Below, one piece after another: positions 1 to 8,421 of a DNA stretch of 18,538 nt. The stretch is taken from contig JADJPJ010000106.1 of assembly GCA_016713325.1 (NCBI GenBank), positions 1-18,538 of the forward strand. The letters are read 5' to 3'. The stretch is from Candidatus Flexifilum affinis. Lineage in GTDB: Bacteria > Chloroflexota > Anaerolineae > Aggregatilineales > Phototrophicaceae. A model generated the notes under the pieces. That model was not told the DNA's origin. It saw only the letters and a list, made by a program, of their open reading frames with translations, and made no database searches. Position 1 is the stretch's first letter. Each line of letters starts with the position of its first letter. Both the position numbers and the translations under genes were made by a program.

Positions 1-2363
1 TGCTCGACGAGGGGACAGGCTTCATCGTCCTCGGCTATCTACCCCGCCGCGCCGATGGCATCACCTGGTAGCAGATCACCACCGGCGACACCCCTACGCC
101 AGCAGCGGGGATCATCCGAGGCTACATCGCCGGGGTCGAGGAGACCTTATTTCATCGACCGGCACACCCCGGCTGGCGCTGCCTGCCGGGCAGATCCGGT
201 GGCCGGCCCGCCGCAGATCACGCCGTTCAGCAACCCTTTGCCGACGATGCCGCCGGTCGGCGCTATGCCGACGCTGGAACTCGCTGCGGTGGACGTGGCC
301 GCCAGGACCACCATCGACGACTTCGGAAATTCCCGTCCGCTGAAGCTGACGCTGCCGGTCGCCTACGCAGGAACAGCGTACCCAAGCCGCTGCCGATCGA
401 TCTCAGTCAGGTCGCCTATCTGGATGACGCCGGGCTTTCGCCGGCCCAGCTTGAGGAACGGCGCAATGGCTTCGTCGTGGTACCCGCCGGGCGCTCCTGG
501 CCGGGAAGACTCGCTCTGGCAGGACAGCACCACCCGGCCGCTCCAACTACATCTCGACCGACATGATGCAGGAGCAGCCTCTACTACCATCTACACCGCT
601 ATACATTGTTTTATCTGGAGACCAGCACGCTTTACAACCAGTTGGCCACCATCGCCTCCGAGGGGTTCCTCCAGAGAAGCGCAGGCGCAGTGGCGAACGG
701 CCGAAATACACCGCCGGAGGAAGCCACCCGTAACGCCGCCCTCTACTACGCGGTCATGCTGCTGCTGCTGAATGATGGCGAAGAGGCGCTGTTCGCCGAC
801 CTCGACGGCCGGGTTCTACGGTGACTTCATCAGCCGTCTTCCCGTCCGAGACGCTCGCCGCCGCCGACAGGACCTGCTCACCCTAGCGCAACCAATCACG
901 GCCGGGATCGCGCACGAAAGGGAGGCGCGCGATCCCCTTCCTGGAGAACTAGCGAGGATTTCGGCCTGTACAAGCCGCGCAGCCACTACGAGAACGATGC
1001 CCTGCTCGGCAGTTACTTCCGCGCCATCACCTGGCTGGGACGCATCACCTTCCGGCTGGACAGCGCCGCCGATACGCTGGCCGGCCTGCTCGTGCTGCGA
1101 GCGATGGCGGCAGCGAGGCAGCTCTGACGGCCTGGCACGAATTTCAACGACACCATCGAATTCCTGATCGGTCCCTCGGACAACCTGCGGCCGACCGATC
1201 TGCCCATCGCCCGCCCGCTCTACGGCGACGATCTGCCGCTCGAAGCGCTGGCCGACCCGCCACCCTGGAGGCCTTCCGCGCCGCCGCGCTCGAACTGCCC
1301 CCGCCCCGCATCAACAGCCTGCAGCTCGATGCCGGCGTCGGCCGAGGATATGCGCGAGGCCGGGCGCGGCTTTCGCCTGTTCGGCGGCCGCTATACGCTC
1401 GATGCCGAGTACTTCCAGCGCCTGATGGACCCTGATGTGCCGGGTCGCGCGCTGCCAACCGGCCTGGATCTGGCGGCGGCCTTCGGCTCAGATGCCGCCT
1501 ACGCGCTGCTGGAAGAGGCCGGCCTGACCAGCTTCGCCGAGTACATTCCGGCGCTCTCCGCCCTGCGCGAGCAGACGGCCTCCATCGCGCCGGATAGCTG
1601 GATGGAGAATGCCTATGGAAGCTGGCTGTGGGCGCTCCAGCCGCTGCTGTACAACGATCCGGCGCTGGAGCCGCCGCTGATGGCCACCGACGCCTGGCAG
1701 CGCCGCGAGATTAGCACGGCGCTGGCCAGTTGGACGGCCCTCAAGAACGCGACCGCGGCCTATACGCTGCTGCCCGGCGGCCTGGGTGGGGGCGGCGAAA
1801 CGGTGGAACTGACCACCTACACCACGTTCGAGCATAATCCGCTGGTCTTCGCGCGCGTCGCCATTCTCTGCAATCTCACTGGCTTCCGGCCTGGAGGCGC
1901 GCGGGCTCGACCAGTACATGATGGGTTCCGTAGTGAGACAGGCACGCACCAATGCCGTGCTGTCGGCCATTTCCGCCGGTGCGGCCTGGCGCGAGATCGC
2001 CCGGTGAGTCGATCCCGGATGAGGTGCAGTGGTTCTTCCAGGAACGATTCGCAGCGCCTACGGCTATGTGCGCATCGATCTGATGCAGTACGATGGCGAC
2101 CCGCCGCGCAACGTCGCGGTCTCCGCGCTCGTGGCGACCAGCCGGGCCGGCTATTTGCAGGAGGGCGTCGGCCTGATCGACGATCTCTACGTGGTCAGCG
2201 ACCGGCCGGAGGGCTTGCAGCTTGTGCGCGGTCCCGTCTACAGCTACTACAGTGGGTCGACACCAGCGGGCAGGCGATGACCGACTCCGTCTGGCGCGAT
2301 CAGTTGGATGCCGGGACGAACCCGCCGCGACCGACATGGGTGGATCTGTATCTCGTGCCGTGA
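1..2363 (+). CDS. DUF3160 family protein, 5'-truncated by the window and frameshifted
   Basis: Seen: DUF3160-like blocks lie in order but in different frames. These are a YLDDAGLSPAQLEERRNGFVVVP-like stretch near 410-490, a Tyr/Leu-rich helix with RNAALYYAV near 730-755, a YKPRSHYENDALLG-type block near 967-1010, RLFGGRYTLDAEYFQ near 1375-1415, ENAYGSWLWALQPLL near 1607-1650 and GPVYSYY near 2230-2250, ending in WVDLYLVP before TGA at 2361. The first 150 bases, read across an in-frame TAG, look like a bacterial SH3-like segment (GFIVLGYLPRRADGITW). At least five frame changes are needed (for example near 830, 1890 and 2255). Known: DUF3160 proteins are large, mostly extracytoplasmic and common in Chloroflexota; their function is not established. 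Inferred: an exported or surface protein. The family call is fairly sure; the N-terminus lies outside the window and I cannot tell sequencing error from real decay. Confidence 0.75.
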
Positions 2364-2446
2364 TCCTTTATATCGACTTTGCCCGCCAGGTGTTACAATG
2401 GAACGCTTTCGTCAACAAACGAGTGGTTCAGGAAAGGCTGCCTCTG

Positions 2447-2638
2447 ATGGATACCCTGGTAGGCTGGATTATCATTGCCGTTGCCGCACTGACCGTCGCC
2501 GGCACTATCCTTATGGTGGCGAACGAGAAGATCGAGCACGAAGAGCACTTCATCCCTCCTGCGTCACCGGATGAAGAAGCCGCGCACGCGGCGCGGCAGA
2601 ATGGTGGACGCGACATCGCCGCCACCGAGATCTCCTGA
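2447..2638 (+). CDS. Small single-pass membrane protein, unknown function
   Basis: A 63-residue ORF starts at ATG 2447, 8-9 bases after an AGGAAAGG ribosome-binding site. Residues about 4-24 (LVGWIIIAVAALTVAGTIL region) form one clear transmembrane helix. The tail is short and charged, rich in Glu/His then Ala/Arg (KIEHEEHF, then a basic end). It lies 83 bases after the DUF3160 gene and is followed by a 12-bp perfect hairpin, so it could be the last cistron of that unit. I do not recognise the family. The good RBS, the hydrophobic profile and the uninterrupted frame in an otherwise frameshifted neighbourhood support a real gene, but the evidence is compositional only. Confidence 0.55.
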   Translation: MDTLVGWIIIAVAALTVAGTILMVANEKIEHEEHFIPPASPDEEAAHAARQNGGRDIAATEIS

Positions 2639-2686
2639 CGGCCGCGGCCGTCCCTTCGTCCCCATTCCAATACGGTTGTGCAGCAG

Positions 2687-2714
2687 GCCGCCAGGGAGTA
2701 TTCTCCCTGGCGGC
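2687..2714 (+). terminator. Perfect 12-bp hairpin, candidate terminator
   Basis: Arms GCCGCCAGGGAG (2687-2698) and CTCCCTGGCGGC (2703-2714) are perfectly complementary around a TATT loop. Only a weak T-rich tail (TTGGTG) follows. It sits between the small membrane protein and the YfhO-like gene and would separate the two units. Confidence 0.6.
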
Positions 2715-2745
2715 TTGGTGAACCCCTCACTGGTTCCCACGACGC

Positions 2746-5700
2746 ATGTCCCAACGGAGAGTCCTTTCCTGATCTGCTTGTTGCGCTGGCCCTCCTGGCG
2801 CTGACGCTTCTCGCCTATCACCGCCTGGCCTTCTCTGACTGGATCATGGCGCGCGGCGACACCTTCAGCTACCACTACCCCTACTGGCAGATCCGCGCCG
2901 AAGCCTTTCGCGCCGGCCGTCTGCCGCTGTGGACTCCCGACCTGTTCATGGGCGCGCCGCTGCTGGCCAACCCGCAGATCGGCACGTTCTACCCACCCAA
3001 CTGGCTGGTTGCCCCGCTCGATCCGCCCGACGCGGTGCGGGTCAGCGCCATCGGCCACGTCTTCTGGGCGGCGCTGGGCGCCTATCTGCTGGCGCGACGG
3101 GCGCTGGGAGTCGGCCGGCCGGCGGCGCTGATCGGGGCCGTCGGCTTCGCGCTGGGCGGGCACCTCGGCGCGCATGTCGAGCAGATCAACCAGCTTCAGG
3201 GGTTGGCCTGGCTGCCCTGGCTGCTGGTGTTGTTGGATGCAAACCTCACCCCCACTCGCTTCGCTCGTCTACAGGTGAACATCGCGCACCCCTCTCCCGC
3301 CCCTGCGGAGGGGGGCCGAGTGAGGTCTTATAGCTTTTCCTCTCCTCGCCGTGGCCTGGGCGCCGCAAATCTTCAGCGGACACACGCAGACGGTGTTCAT
3401 CAGCGGGGTGGCGCTCGGCCTGTATGCGCTGTGTACCCGCCCCGTCCGCGGGCTGCTGACGCTGGCCGCTGCGGGCGTCGCCGCCGTGCTGCTGGCGCTG
3501 CCACAGCTCATCCCGACGCTGGAACTCGCCAGCCTGTCCAACCGCCGCGGCGGCTTCAACGTCAATCAGGCGACGGCCTTCTCCTTCAGTCCGTTTGTGA
3601 CCGGGCGCGGCCTGCTGCCCAGCTACGACCGCATGATCTTCAGCGAATACATCGCCTATCCCGGCATCCTCATGCTGGCCCTGGCGTGGGTGGGGGTGTT
3701 TGGGAGACCTCACCCCGAACCTCACCCCACTCGCTTCAGCTCGTCTCCCCCTCTCCGCACGGAGAGGGGCTGGGGGTGAGGTTACCGATGCGGGTGAGGG
3801 TTCGGACAGGAAGCCTCCTACGCTTTCGCGCTGAGCAGGCGACAGCAGCGCTCGAGCGCTCAGACCAACACGCCGACGGTTCCCCTCTCCCCGCGTGCGT
3901 GGGAGAGGGGGTCAGGGGTGAGGGGGGCCGTGGACAACGCAGGCCCTGTCCCTACTCCGCCGGATTTCGCGAACCCATCGACGCGCTGGATCGTGCTGGT
4001 GGGGGGTTGGCCTGTTCCGGCCTACGGGCTGTACAACCCGATCTATCTGGCGCTGGCCGGTCTGCCGGGCTTCAATCTGTTCCGTGTGCCGGCGCTGGCT
4101 GGCGTTGTTCTCCCTGGGCGTGGCCATGCTGTCGGCGCTGGGCGCGGAAGCCCTGCTGCGATCCGCTGTCGCGTGGAGATGGCGCGCTGTGCCCCTGCGC
4201 CGTGCGGCCGGCTTCGCCGTCGTCATCGTCGCGCTGATGGCCCTGGCGCCACTGGCCGCGAGCACTCCGGATCAGACGCCGACCTACCCGCCGGAGCTGA
4301 TTACCTGGGCCGGTTGGGGTGTCGCGCTGGCCCTCGGCATGGTGATAGTGCTGATAGCAGGCAGCGAGCGGCCGCGCAATAGCGCGCCACTACAATATGA
4401 GGGGCGTAGGGACACGCTACTGCGTGTCCGTCGACTTTCAGGCCTGCACCCGGGGAACGGTATACTCCTCCTCGCCGCCGTGCTCGAACTGCTGCTGGCC
4501 TCTGGCGCGCTGGCCTACAACCAGCTTGTGCCGCCGGATGCCTTTTCGGCACAGCGCTTCAGTATCAGCCAGATGACGGTTTACACGGAGGAGAGCGCAG
4601 CCAAGGGCGCGCCGTCGGGCCGGCTGCTCAGCCCGAGCGATCTGCGCTTCGACCCCGGCGACCGCGCGGCTCTGGAAGCGCGCTACGACGCCCTGGGCAT
4701 CACTGGCGAGGCGCGGGCGCTGGCCTTCGACACCATCAAGCTCAAGGAGGTGCTGGCCGCCAATCAGCCGCTGCTGTGGGGCATCCCCTCGATCGACGGC
4801 TTCGACGGTGGTCTGCTGCCGACGGGCTATTACACCGCCTTCACCTCGCTGCTGCTGCCGGAGGGGATGCTGCGCACGCTCGACGGACGGCTGCGCGAGA
4901 TTCTCTACGACGATTCCTGCGGCGGTCCCTGCATCCCGGACGAGCGCTGGCTGCGGCTGACCGACACGCGCTACCTGCTGACCGACAAGGTCTACGATCT
5001 GGTGCGCGAAGGCGTCTTCTACGACACGGCGCTGCCCATGGCAGGGGCGGCGATCTATCCGAACCGGACTGGCTTCCCCGCCTCGGCTGTCGAGGTGCTC
5101 TATGCGTGCACCGGCGATCCCTGCGCCGCCCCTGAAGTGACCGCCGGCGGTCTCGTGCTTCAGGCCGTCCTCACTGATGTGCCGGTCGATCGCTATCGGA
5201 TGGCGCGCTACACCCTGGAGTCGGACGAGCCGGTCGAGTCGATCGCCGTTGCCGGCGAAACGAACACCCTGACCCGAGCGGTCACGCTGGTCAACCCGGC
5301 GGACGAGACGTTCGAGCAGTTGGCTCCGGACCCGTTCCGGCGTATCCTGTCGTCGGACATCAAACTCTATGAGCAGGAAACGCTGCCCAGGGCATTCGTT
5401 GTGACGGCGCCACCGCGCTGCGTGAGCGACGATGTGTATGGGACAGAAGAGGCGCTTGAGGCGATGCGCGCCCCGGCCTTCGATCCGGCTCTGGATCTGA
5501 TCCTGGCCGGCGCGGCCTGTGATGGGGACGACGCGCTGACCGATCCCACAGGTCTATCCCCGGCGTCGGTCGGATTTGTGTCGTATCTGCCGGAGCGTAT
5601 CGAACTGCGGTTGAGACGGACGCGCCGGGCCTGCTGCTGCTGGCGGATGCCTACTACCCCGGCTGGACCGCGACGGTCGACGGCCAGCCGGCCCCGGTCT

Positions 5701-5897
5701 ATCGCGCTGACGTGATGTTCCGCGCCGTGCCCGTTCCCGCCGGATCGCACGAAGTCGTCTTCGACTACCGGCCCTGGTGGCTGCCCGGCATTCTGATCGG
5801 GGGTGGGGCACTGTGGCTGCTGGCGATCGGCGCTGCAATTTTTCTTAAGGTTCGGACATTTCATAAATCTCAAGACAAGTCGGAGAATCTGTCATGA
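2746..5897 (+). CDS. YfhO-family multi-pass membrane protein with internal palindromic repeats
   Basis: Seen: an N-terminal membrane helix (LLVALALLALTLLAY), then an acidic loop with ARGDTFSYHYPYW, the early Asp/Tyr/Pro loop expected of YfhO and related glycosyltransferase-type membrane proteins. Further hydrophobic helices follow, then IFSGHTQTVF, YNPIYLALAGLPGFNLFRVPA, RWLALFSLG, a long soluble segment (about 4560-5600), and a C-terminal PGWTATVDGQPAPVYRA / FRAVPVPAG block with a last helix. That order matches YfhO. The total of roughly 1,050 codons is long even for this family, partly because of four repeats at 3243-3326, 3718-3783, 3882-3925 and 4405-4431. Frame changes lie near 3330, 3780, 4095 and 5610. 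The start is uncertain: ATG 2746 is best placed but needs a shift within about 25 bases. Known: YfhO homologues act in glycosylation of cell-surface polymers; the exact substrate here cannot be told. Confidence 0.8.
3243..3326. repeat. Intragenic palindromic repeat, copy A (CCTCACCCC family)
   Basis: Outer arms ACCTCAC (3243-3249) and GTGAGGT (3320-3326) are perfect complements, and an inner CCCCTC / GAGGGG pair (3289-3294 / 3308-3313) lies inside. It contains CCCACTCGCTTCGCTCGTCT, nearly identical to a stretch in copy B. It falls inside the YfhO gene between two membrane helices. Its translation (NLTPTRFARLQ and on) is unlike the surrounding protein. Confidence 0.75.
3718..3783. repeat. Intragenic palindromic repeat, copy B (CCTCACCCC family)
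   Basis: Outer arms AACCTCACCCC (3718-3728) and GGGGTGAGGTT (3773-3783) are perfect 11-bp complements. The inner hairpin is CCCCTCTCC (3748-3756), GCAC loop, GGAGAGGGG (3761-3769). A partial extra CCTCACCCC unit lies just upstream at 3708-3716. The sequence between the arms, CCCACTCGCTTC-AGCTCGTCT, matches copy A with one or two differences, so A and B belong to one family. Confidence 0.85.
3882..3925. repeat. Intragenic palindromic repeat, copy C (CCTCACCCC family, one side only)
   Basis: Arms CCCCTCTCCC (3882-3891) and GGGAGAGGGG (3901-3910) are perfect 10-bp complements around CGCGTGCGT, followed by GTCAGGGGTGAGG, the right-hand outer arm of the same family. The left outer arm is absent or diverged. 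It lies about 100 bases after copy B, still inside the YfhO gene. Confidence 0.8.
4405..4431. repeat. Intragenic palindrome, GTAGGGACA...TGTCC family
   Basis: CGTAGGGACACGC, TACT loop, GCGTGTCCGT: arms GGACACGC (4410-4417) and GCGTGTCC (4422-4429) are perfect. The surrounding YfhO frame stays open through it and reads EGRRDTLLRVRRLSGL, so this copy is tolerated in-frame between two membrane helices. A second member lies at 13919-13946. Confidence 0.75.
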
Positions 5898-5899
5898 AT

Positions 5900-5923
5900 C
5901 TGAAGACCTGTTTCGGTCTTCGG
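5900..5923. terminator. Hairpin after the YfhO gene
   Basis: GAAGACC (5902-5908) and GGTCTTC (5915-5921) form a perfect 7-bp stem around TGTTTC, extendable to 9 bp with a G-T wobble. It starts a few bases after the YfhO stop. No T-tract follows, so it is only a possible terminator or 3'-end stabiliser. Confidence 0.4.
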
Positions 5924-5985
5924 CTCCCGAATCCTTGACAAGAACCAAATGGTGTAAAGGATCTGATAAGGTTTGGCACAACCTC

Positions 5986-6014
5986 TTTACGTCTGGCGCA
6001 GTTAATAGTACATT
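5986..6014 (+). promoter_or_regulatory. Candidate promoter of the response regulator
   Basis: TTTACG (5986-5991) and TACATT (6009-6014) are separated by exactly 17 bases and lie about 50 bases before the ATG at 6065. Each hexamer matches the sigma-70 consensus at four of six positions. A better isolated TTGACA at 5935-5940 has no good -10 at proper spacing. Confidence 0.35.
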
Positions 6015-6064
6015 TGGAAGGGTAGCAATTCATCCATGAAGATGGAGGATAGAGGTTTATCGTA

Positions 6065-6499
6065 ATGTTGGACAAATTCCGGGTTCTCATCGTAGAAGAC
6101 AACGCCGACCTGCTGCTTTTGTACAGCAAGACGATGCAGACCTTGGGCCTTGAAATCGATCCGGTGACCAGCCTGGCCAATGCCCGTGAACTGGTCACAC
6201 GGCGTCACTACGACCTGATCATCTGCGACATGCGTCTGGGTGGCGATCATGGCACCGAACTGCTGCGCTATCTGAAGGCCAAAGAGATCGAAGGCGCTGA
6301 GGTCATCATCGTCTCGGGCGAAGACCACTATCGCGACGCCTGCCGCCAGATCGGCTTCGATCTGTTTCTCTCCAAACCGGTGTCGATGCGCGAACTCAAG
6401 ACACTGGTCACCCGCCTGCTGTCGCCGCGCCTTGGGGTCGATTTCTCTCAGCCTGCCGCAGTCACCGCATCGTCCACGAGCCTGCCGCGCGTCATCTGA
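6065..6499 (+). CDS. Stand-alone response regulator (receiver domain)
   Basis: A complete, undisturbed 144-residue protein. The receiver fold occupies residues about 5-120: acidic pocket E11/D12 in VLIVEDN, phospho-acceptor D55 in LIICDMRLGG, switch Ser84 in VIIVSGED and Lys104 in LSKPVS. Only a short Ser/Thr/Pro-rich tail follows, and there is no DNA-binding or enzymatic output domain. Such proteins relay phosphate or signal by protein contact. No histidine kinase lies next to it (the sensor at the far end of the window is 11 kb away), so the partner is unknown. The start at ATG 6065 follows AGAGG by 9 bases. The gene ends 35 bases before a strong terminator. The receiver assignment is secure; the pathway is not identified. 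Confidence 0.93.
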   Translation: MLDKFRVLIVEDNADLLLLYSKTMQTLGLEIDPVTSLANARELVTRRHYDLIICDMRLGGDHGTELLRYLKAKEIEGAEVIIVSGEDHYRDACRQIGFDLFLSKPVSMRELKTLVTRLLSPRLGVDFSQPAAVTASSTSLPRVI

Positions 6500-6533
6500 A
6501 TCTGTGCGCTGACGCGCTGTTTGAAGACATGAA

Positions 6534-6569
6534 AACGCCCTGGCCAACTGGCCAGGGCGTTGTTTTTTT
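6534..6569. terminator. Strong bidirectional terminator between convergent genes
   Basis: AACGCCCTGGCC (6534-6545), AACT loop, GGCCAGGGCGTT (6550-6561): a perfect 12-bp stem followed by G and seven T on the + strand. Four A precede it, giving a short T-run on the - strand. It lies between the ends of the response regulator and the PA14/SH3 gene and can serve both. Confidence 0.92.
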
Positions 6570-6586
6570 CGCTAGGTGCGTCCGCG

Positions 6587-7661
6587 TTAGCGCATGGGCA
6601 CGACGCCTACATCACCTTCGATGATCTTCACGAAACCGCTGGCCACCCAGCCCACCGTGCCCCGCCAGATCACCTTGTACCAGCCGTCGCGCGTCTGCTC
6701 CAGGATCGGCAGCAGGTCGCCCCAGGGGATGCGCCCGATCTGCGTCGAGAGCACGTTGGGCTCGGCGCGCAGACGCAGGGTGGCCTCGCTCTGGCCGACT
6801 ACGCCGGTCTGAGAAGCCGGATCGCCGGCAGTGACGAACGGGTTGGTGATCGGCGCGTTGAAGCTGTTGCCATTGATGTTGAAGTAGTAATGCCAGACCC
6901 ACCCCTGCGTGTTGCTGAGCTGGATCAGATACCACAGTGAGTTTTCGTCGCGGCCGAGCACCTGGTACGTCTGCCCGCGCAGCACGCGGTCTACGACCGG
7001 TGCGCCCAGGAACGGACCTGACCGGACCAGCAGCACCTGCGCGCGAATGACGGTGCCGCTCAGCGCGCCCGGCGGGATGGCCGGCAGCGGCGTCGGCGGG
7101 ATGCGTGAGGCGGTCAGCGTCGGGCCGGCGGTGACGAACCCGCCGCCTGGGATCGACGTCCCCACACCGGGGGTGACGCCGCCACTGATCAGGAACCACT
7201 GGAACTGGAGCGCTGCCTGATCGATGCCCTCGAAGTACTCCACCACCAGCGAGTGCGTGCCCGCTGCCAGGGTGTATTGGAAGCGGTCGGTGGTCAGCGC
7301 GCGGCCAATGCTAGCGGTCGAGCACCAGCACGCCGTCGATGAACACGCGCACGCCGTCATCGGACGAGACGATGAATTCGTACGTCCCGGCGTTGAAAAG
7401 CTGCACGGAGGAGTAGCGCGCCGAGAAGTTGTCGTCGTTGACCACTCCCGGCCGGGGGCTGGACGAGCCCCAGTTGAAGTTGATGCCACTCGCCAGCGCT
7501 TCGGACAGGACAGGACTGCCGGACAGGTCGGTATTGTTGAAATACTGCGCCGTCCAGCCCGTGCCGAACTCCTGCGCCACGTCGGCGTTGATCATCACCG
7601 CCGCGCTGATCAGCACCATCAGCAGGGCCAGTGTCAAGCCAAGTCTACGCAAGTTCATCAT
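6587..7661 (-). CDS. Secreted PA14 and SH3-domain protein
   Basis: The N-terminus MMNLRRLGLTLALLMVLIS is a typical signal peptide (basic start, hydrophobic core). Residues about 30-160 form a PA14-like beta domain: WTAQYFNNTDLSG, FSARYSS, YEFIVSSDDGVRVFIDG, then HSLVVEYFEG after a frame change near 7315, where one extra T appears to lie. A Gly/Pro/Thr-rich linker follows, then two bacterial SH3-type repeats (LVRSGPFLGAPVVDRVLRG...WYLIQ and LRLRAEPNVLSTQIGRI...WYKVIW...GWVASGFV). Known: PA14 domains often bind carbohydrate and SH3_3 repeats often bind cell-wall or other surface ligands. Inferred: an extracellular or envelope-attached binding protein of about 358 residues; no catalytic domain is visible. 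AGGAAGGGA lies before ATG 7661. The gene is monocistronic and ends at the shared terminator. Confidence 0.85.
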
Positions 7662-7799
7662 CCCATCCCTTCCTCACCTTGAGCGATGCAGGCGTCGTGT
7701 TGCAATCAGTACCAGCCAACGACCATATAGCGAAGTATACACCGCACACCGCGGGGGCGCACCTGCTCCACAGTGAGACGATAGTCATGGCCCAGCCGA

Positions 7800-8291
7800 T
7801 TACGATTCGACGATCGTCACCGTCTGCATGGTATCGCCCTGACGGATGGCGTTCACCACCTACAGGATCTTCGCATCGACCACCTTGCCGAAGACGGCGT
7901 GCTTGCCATCGAGGTGCGGCTGCGGCGAATGGGTGATGAAGAACTGCGATCCGTTGGTGTTCGGGCCGGCATTGGCCATGCTCAGCACGCCGGGGCCATC
8001 GTGCTTGAGACGCAGAGCGCTCGCTTCGTCATTCCACTTGTAGCCGGGGCCGCCGCGACCGGTGCCGGTCGGGTCGCCACCCTGGATGACAAAGTTGTTG
8101 ATCACGCGGTGGAAGACCACGCCATCATAAAAGCCTTCGCGGGCCAGAAAGACGAAGTTGTTGACGGAGATCGGCGCCTGCGCGGTGTAGAGTTCGACTT
8201 CGATCAGGCCCTGGTTGGTCTGGATCTGCGCCTTGTAGTTCTTCTTCGGGTCAATGACTATCGCCGGAGCGGCATTGTAGCTTTTCGACAT
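7800..8291 (-). CDS. Cyclophilin-type peptidyl-prolyl cis-trans isomerase
   Basis: About 163 residues in one frame from ATG 8291 to TAA 7800-7802, with a single in-frame TAG at codon 144 (7860-7862). The stretch after the TAG (VVNAIRQGD...VTIVES) is the expected cyclophilin C-terminus, so the TAG is probably a C-to-T error or mutation of a CAG codon. Core motifs are intact: [52 protein letters not shown]. The catalytic Arg of FHR and the Gln of SQFF are present. His replaces the Trp that binds cyclosporin in eukaryotic members, as is common in bacteria. There is no signal peptide, so it is probably cytoplasmic. It catalyses proline isomerisation during protein folding. Confidence 0.93.
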
Positions 8292-8330
8292 CAGCTTCAG
8301 CCTTCATACTTTGGAGAATCAGATGGTCCG

Positions 8331-8336
8331 ATTATA
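8331..8336 (-). promoter_or_regulatory. -10 element for the cyclophilin gene
   Basis: A perfect TATAAT on the minus strand, 40 bases before ATG 8291, so the leader would be about 33 bases. The -35 region falls in the T-run and stem of the amtB terminator and is not a good consensus match. Confidence 0.5.
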
Positions 8337-8343
8337 GCAGCAG

Positions 8344-8383
8344 CGCAAAAAAGGACGCGCCTGCCGGGGCGGGCGCGTCCTTT
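8344..8383 (-). terminator. Terminator of the ammonium transporter gene
   Basis: AAAGGACGCGCC (8350-8361) and GGCGCGTCCTTT (8372-8383) are perfect 12-bp complements. On the minus strand the stem is followed by a run of six T, ideal for intrinsic termination about 40 bases past the amtB stop. Confidence 0.88.
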
Positions 8384-8421
8384 GTGGAAAACGAACAGAA
8401 GCGGATGAGACTGTGAGGGGA

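Noticed and set aside
3243..3925. Clustered repeats as a possible CRISPR array.
   Set aside because: Copies differ in length and spacing, each is a nested palindrome, spacers are not uniform, and no cas gene is present.
5935..5940. A perfect TTGACA before the response regulator.
   Set aside because: No acceptable -10 lies 16-18 bases downstream; TGATAA is 23 bases away. The pair at 5986-6014 has correct spacing.
7860..7862. In-frame TAG codons in the cyclophilin, DUF3160 and mini-ORF suggested amber reassignment.
   Set aside because: The aldo/keto reductase, M4 protease and MoaA all end with TAG at their expected C-termini, so TAG acts as stop here; isolated errors are simpler.
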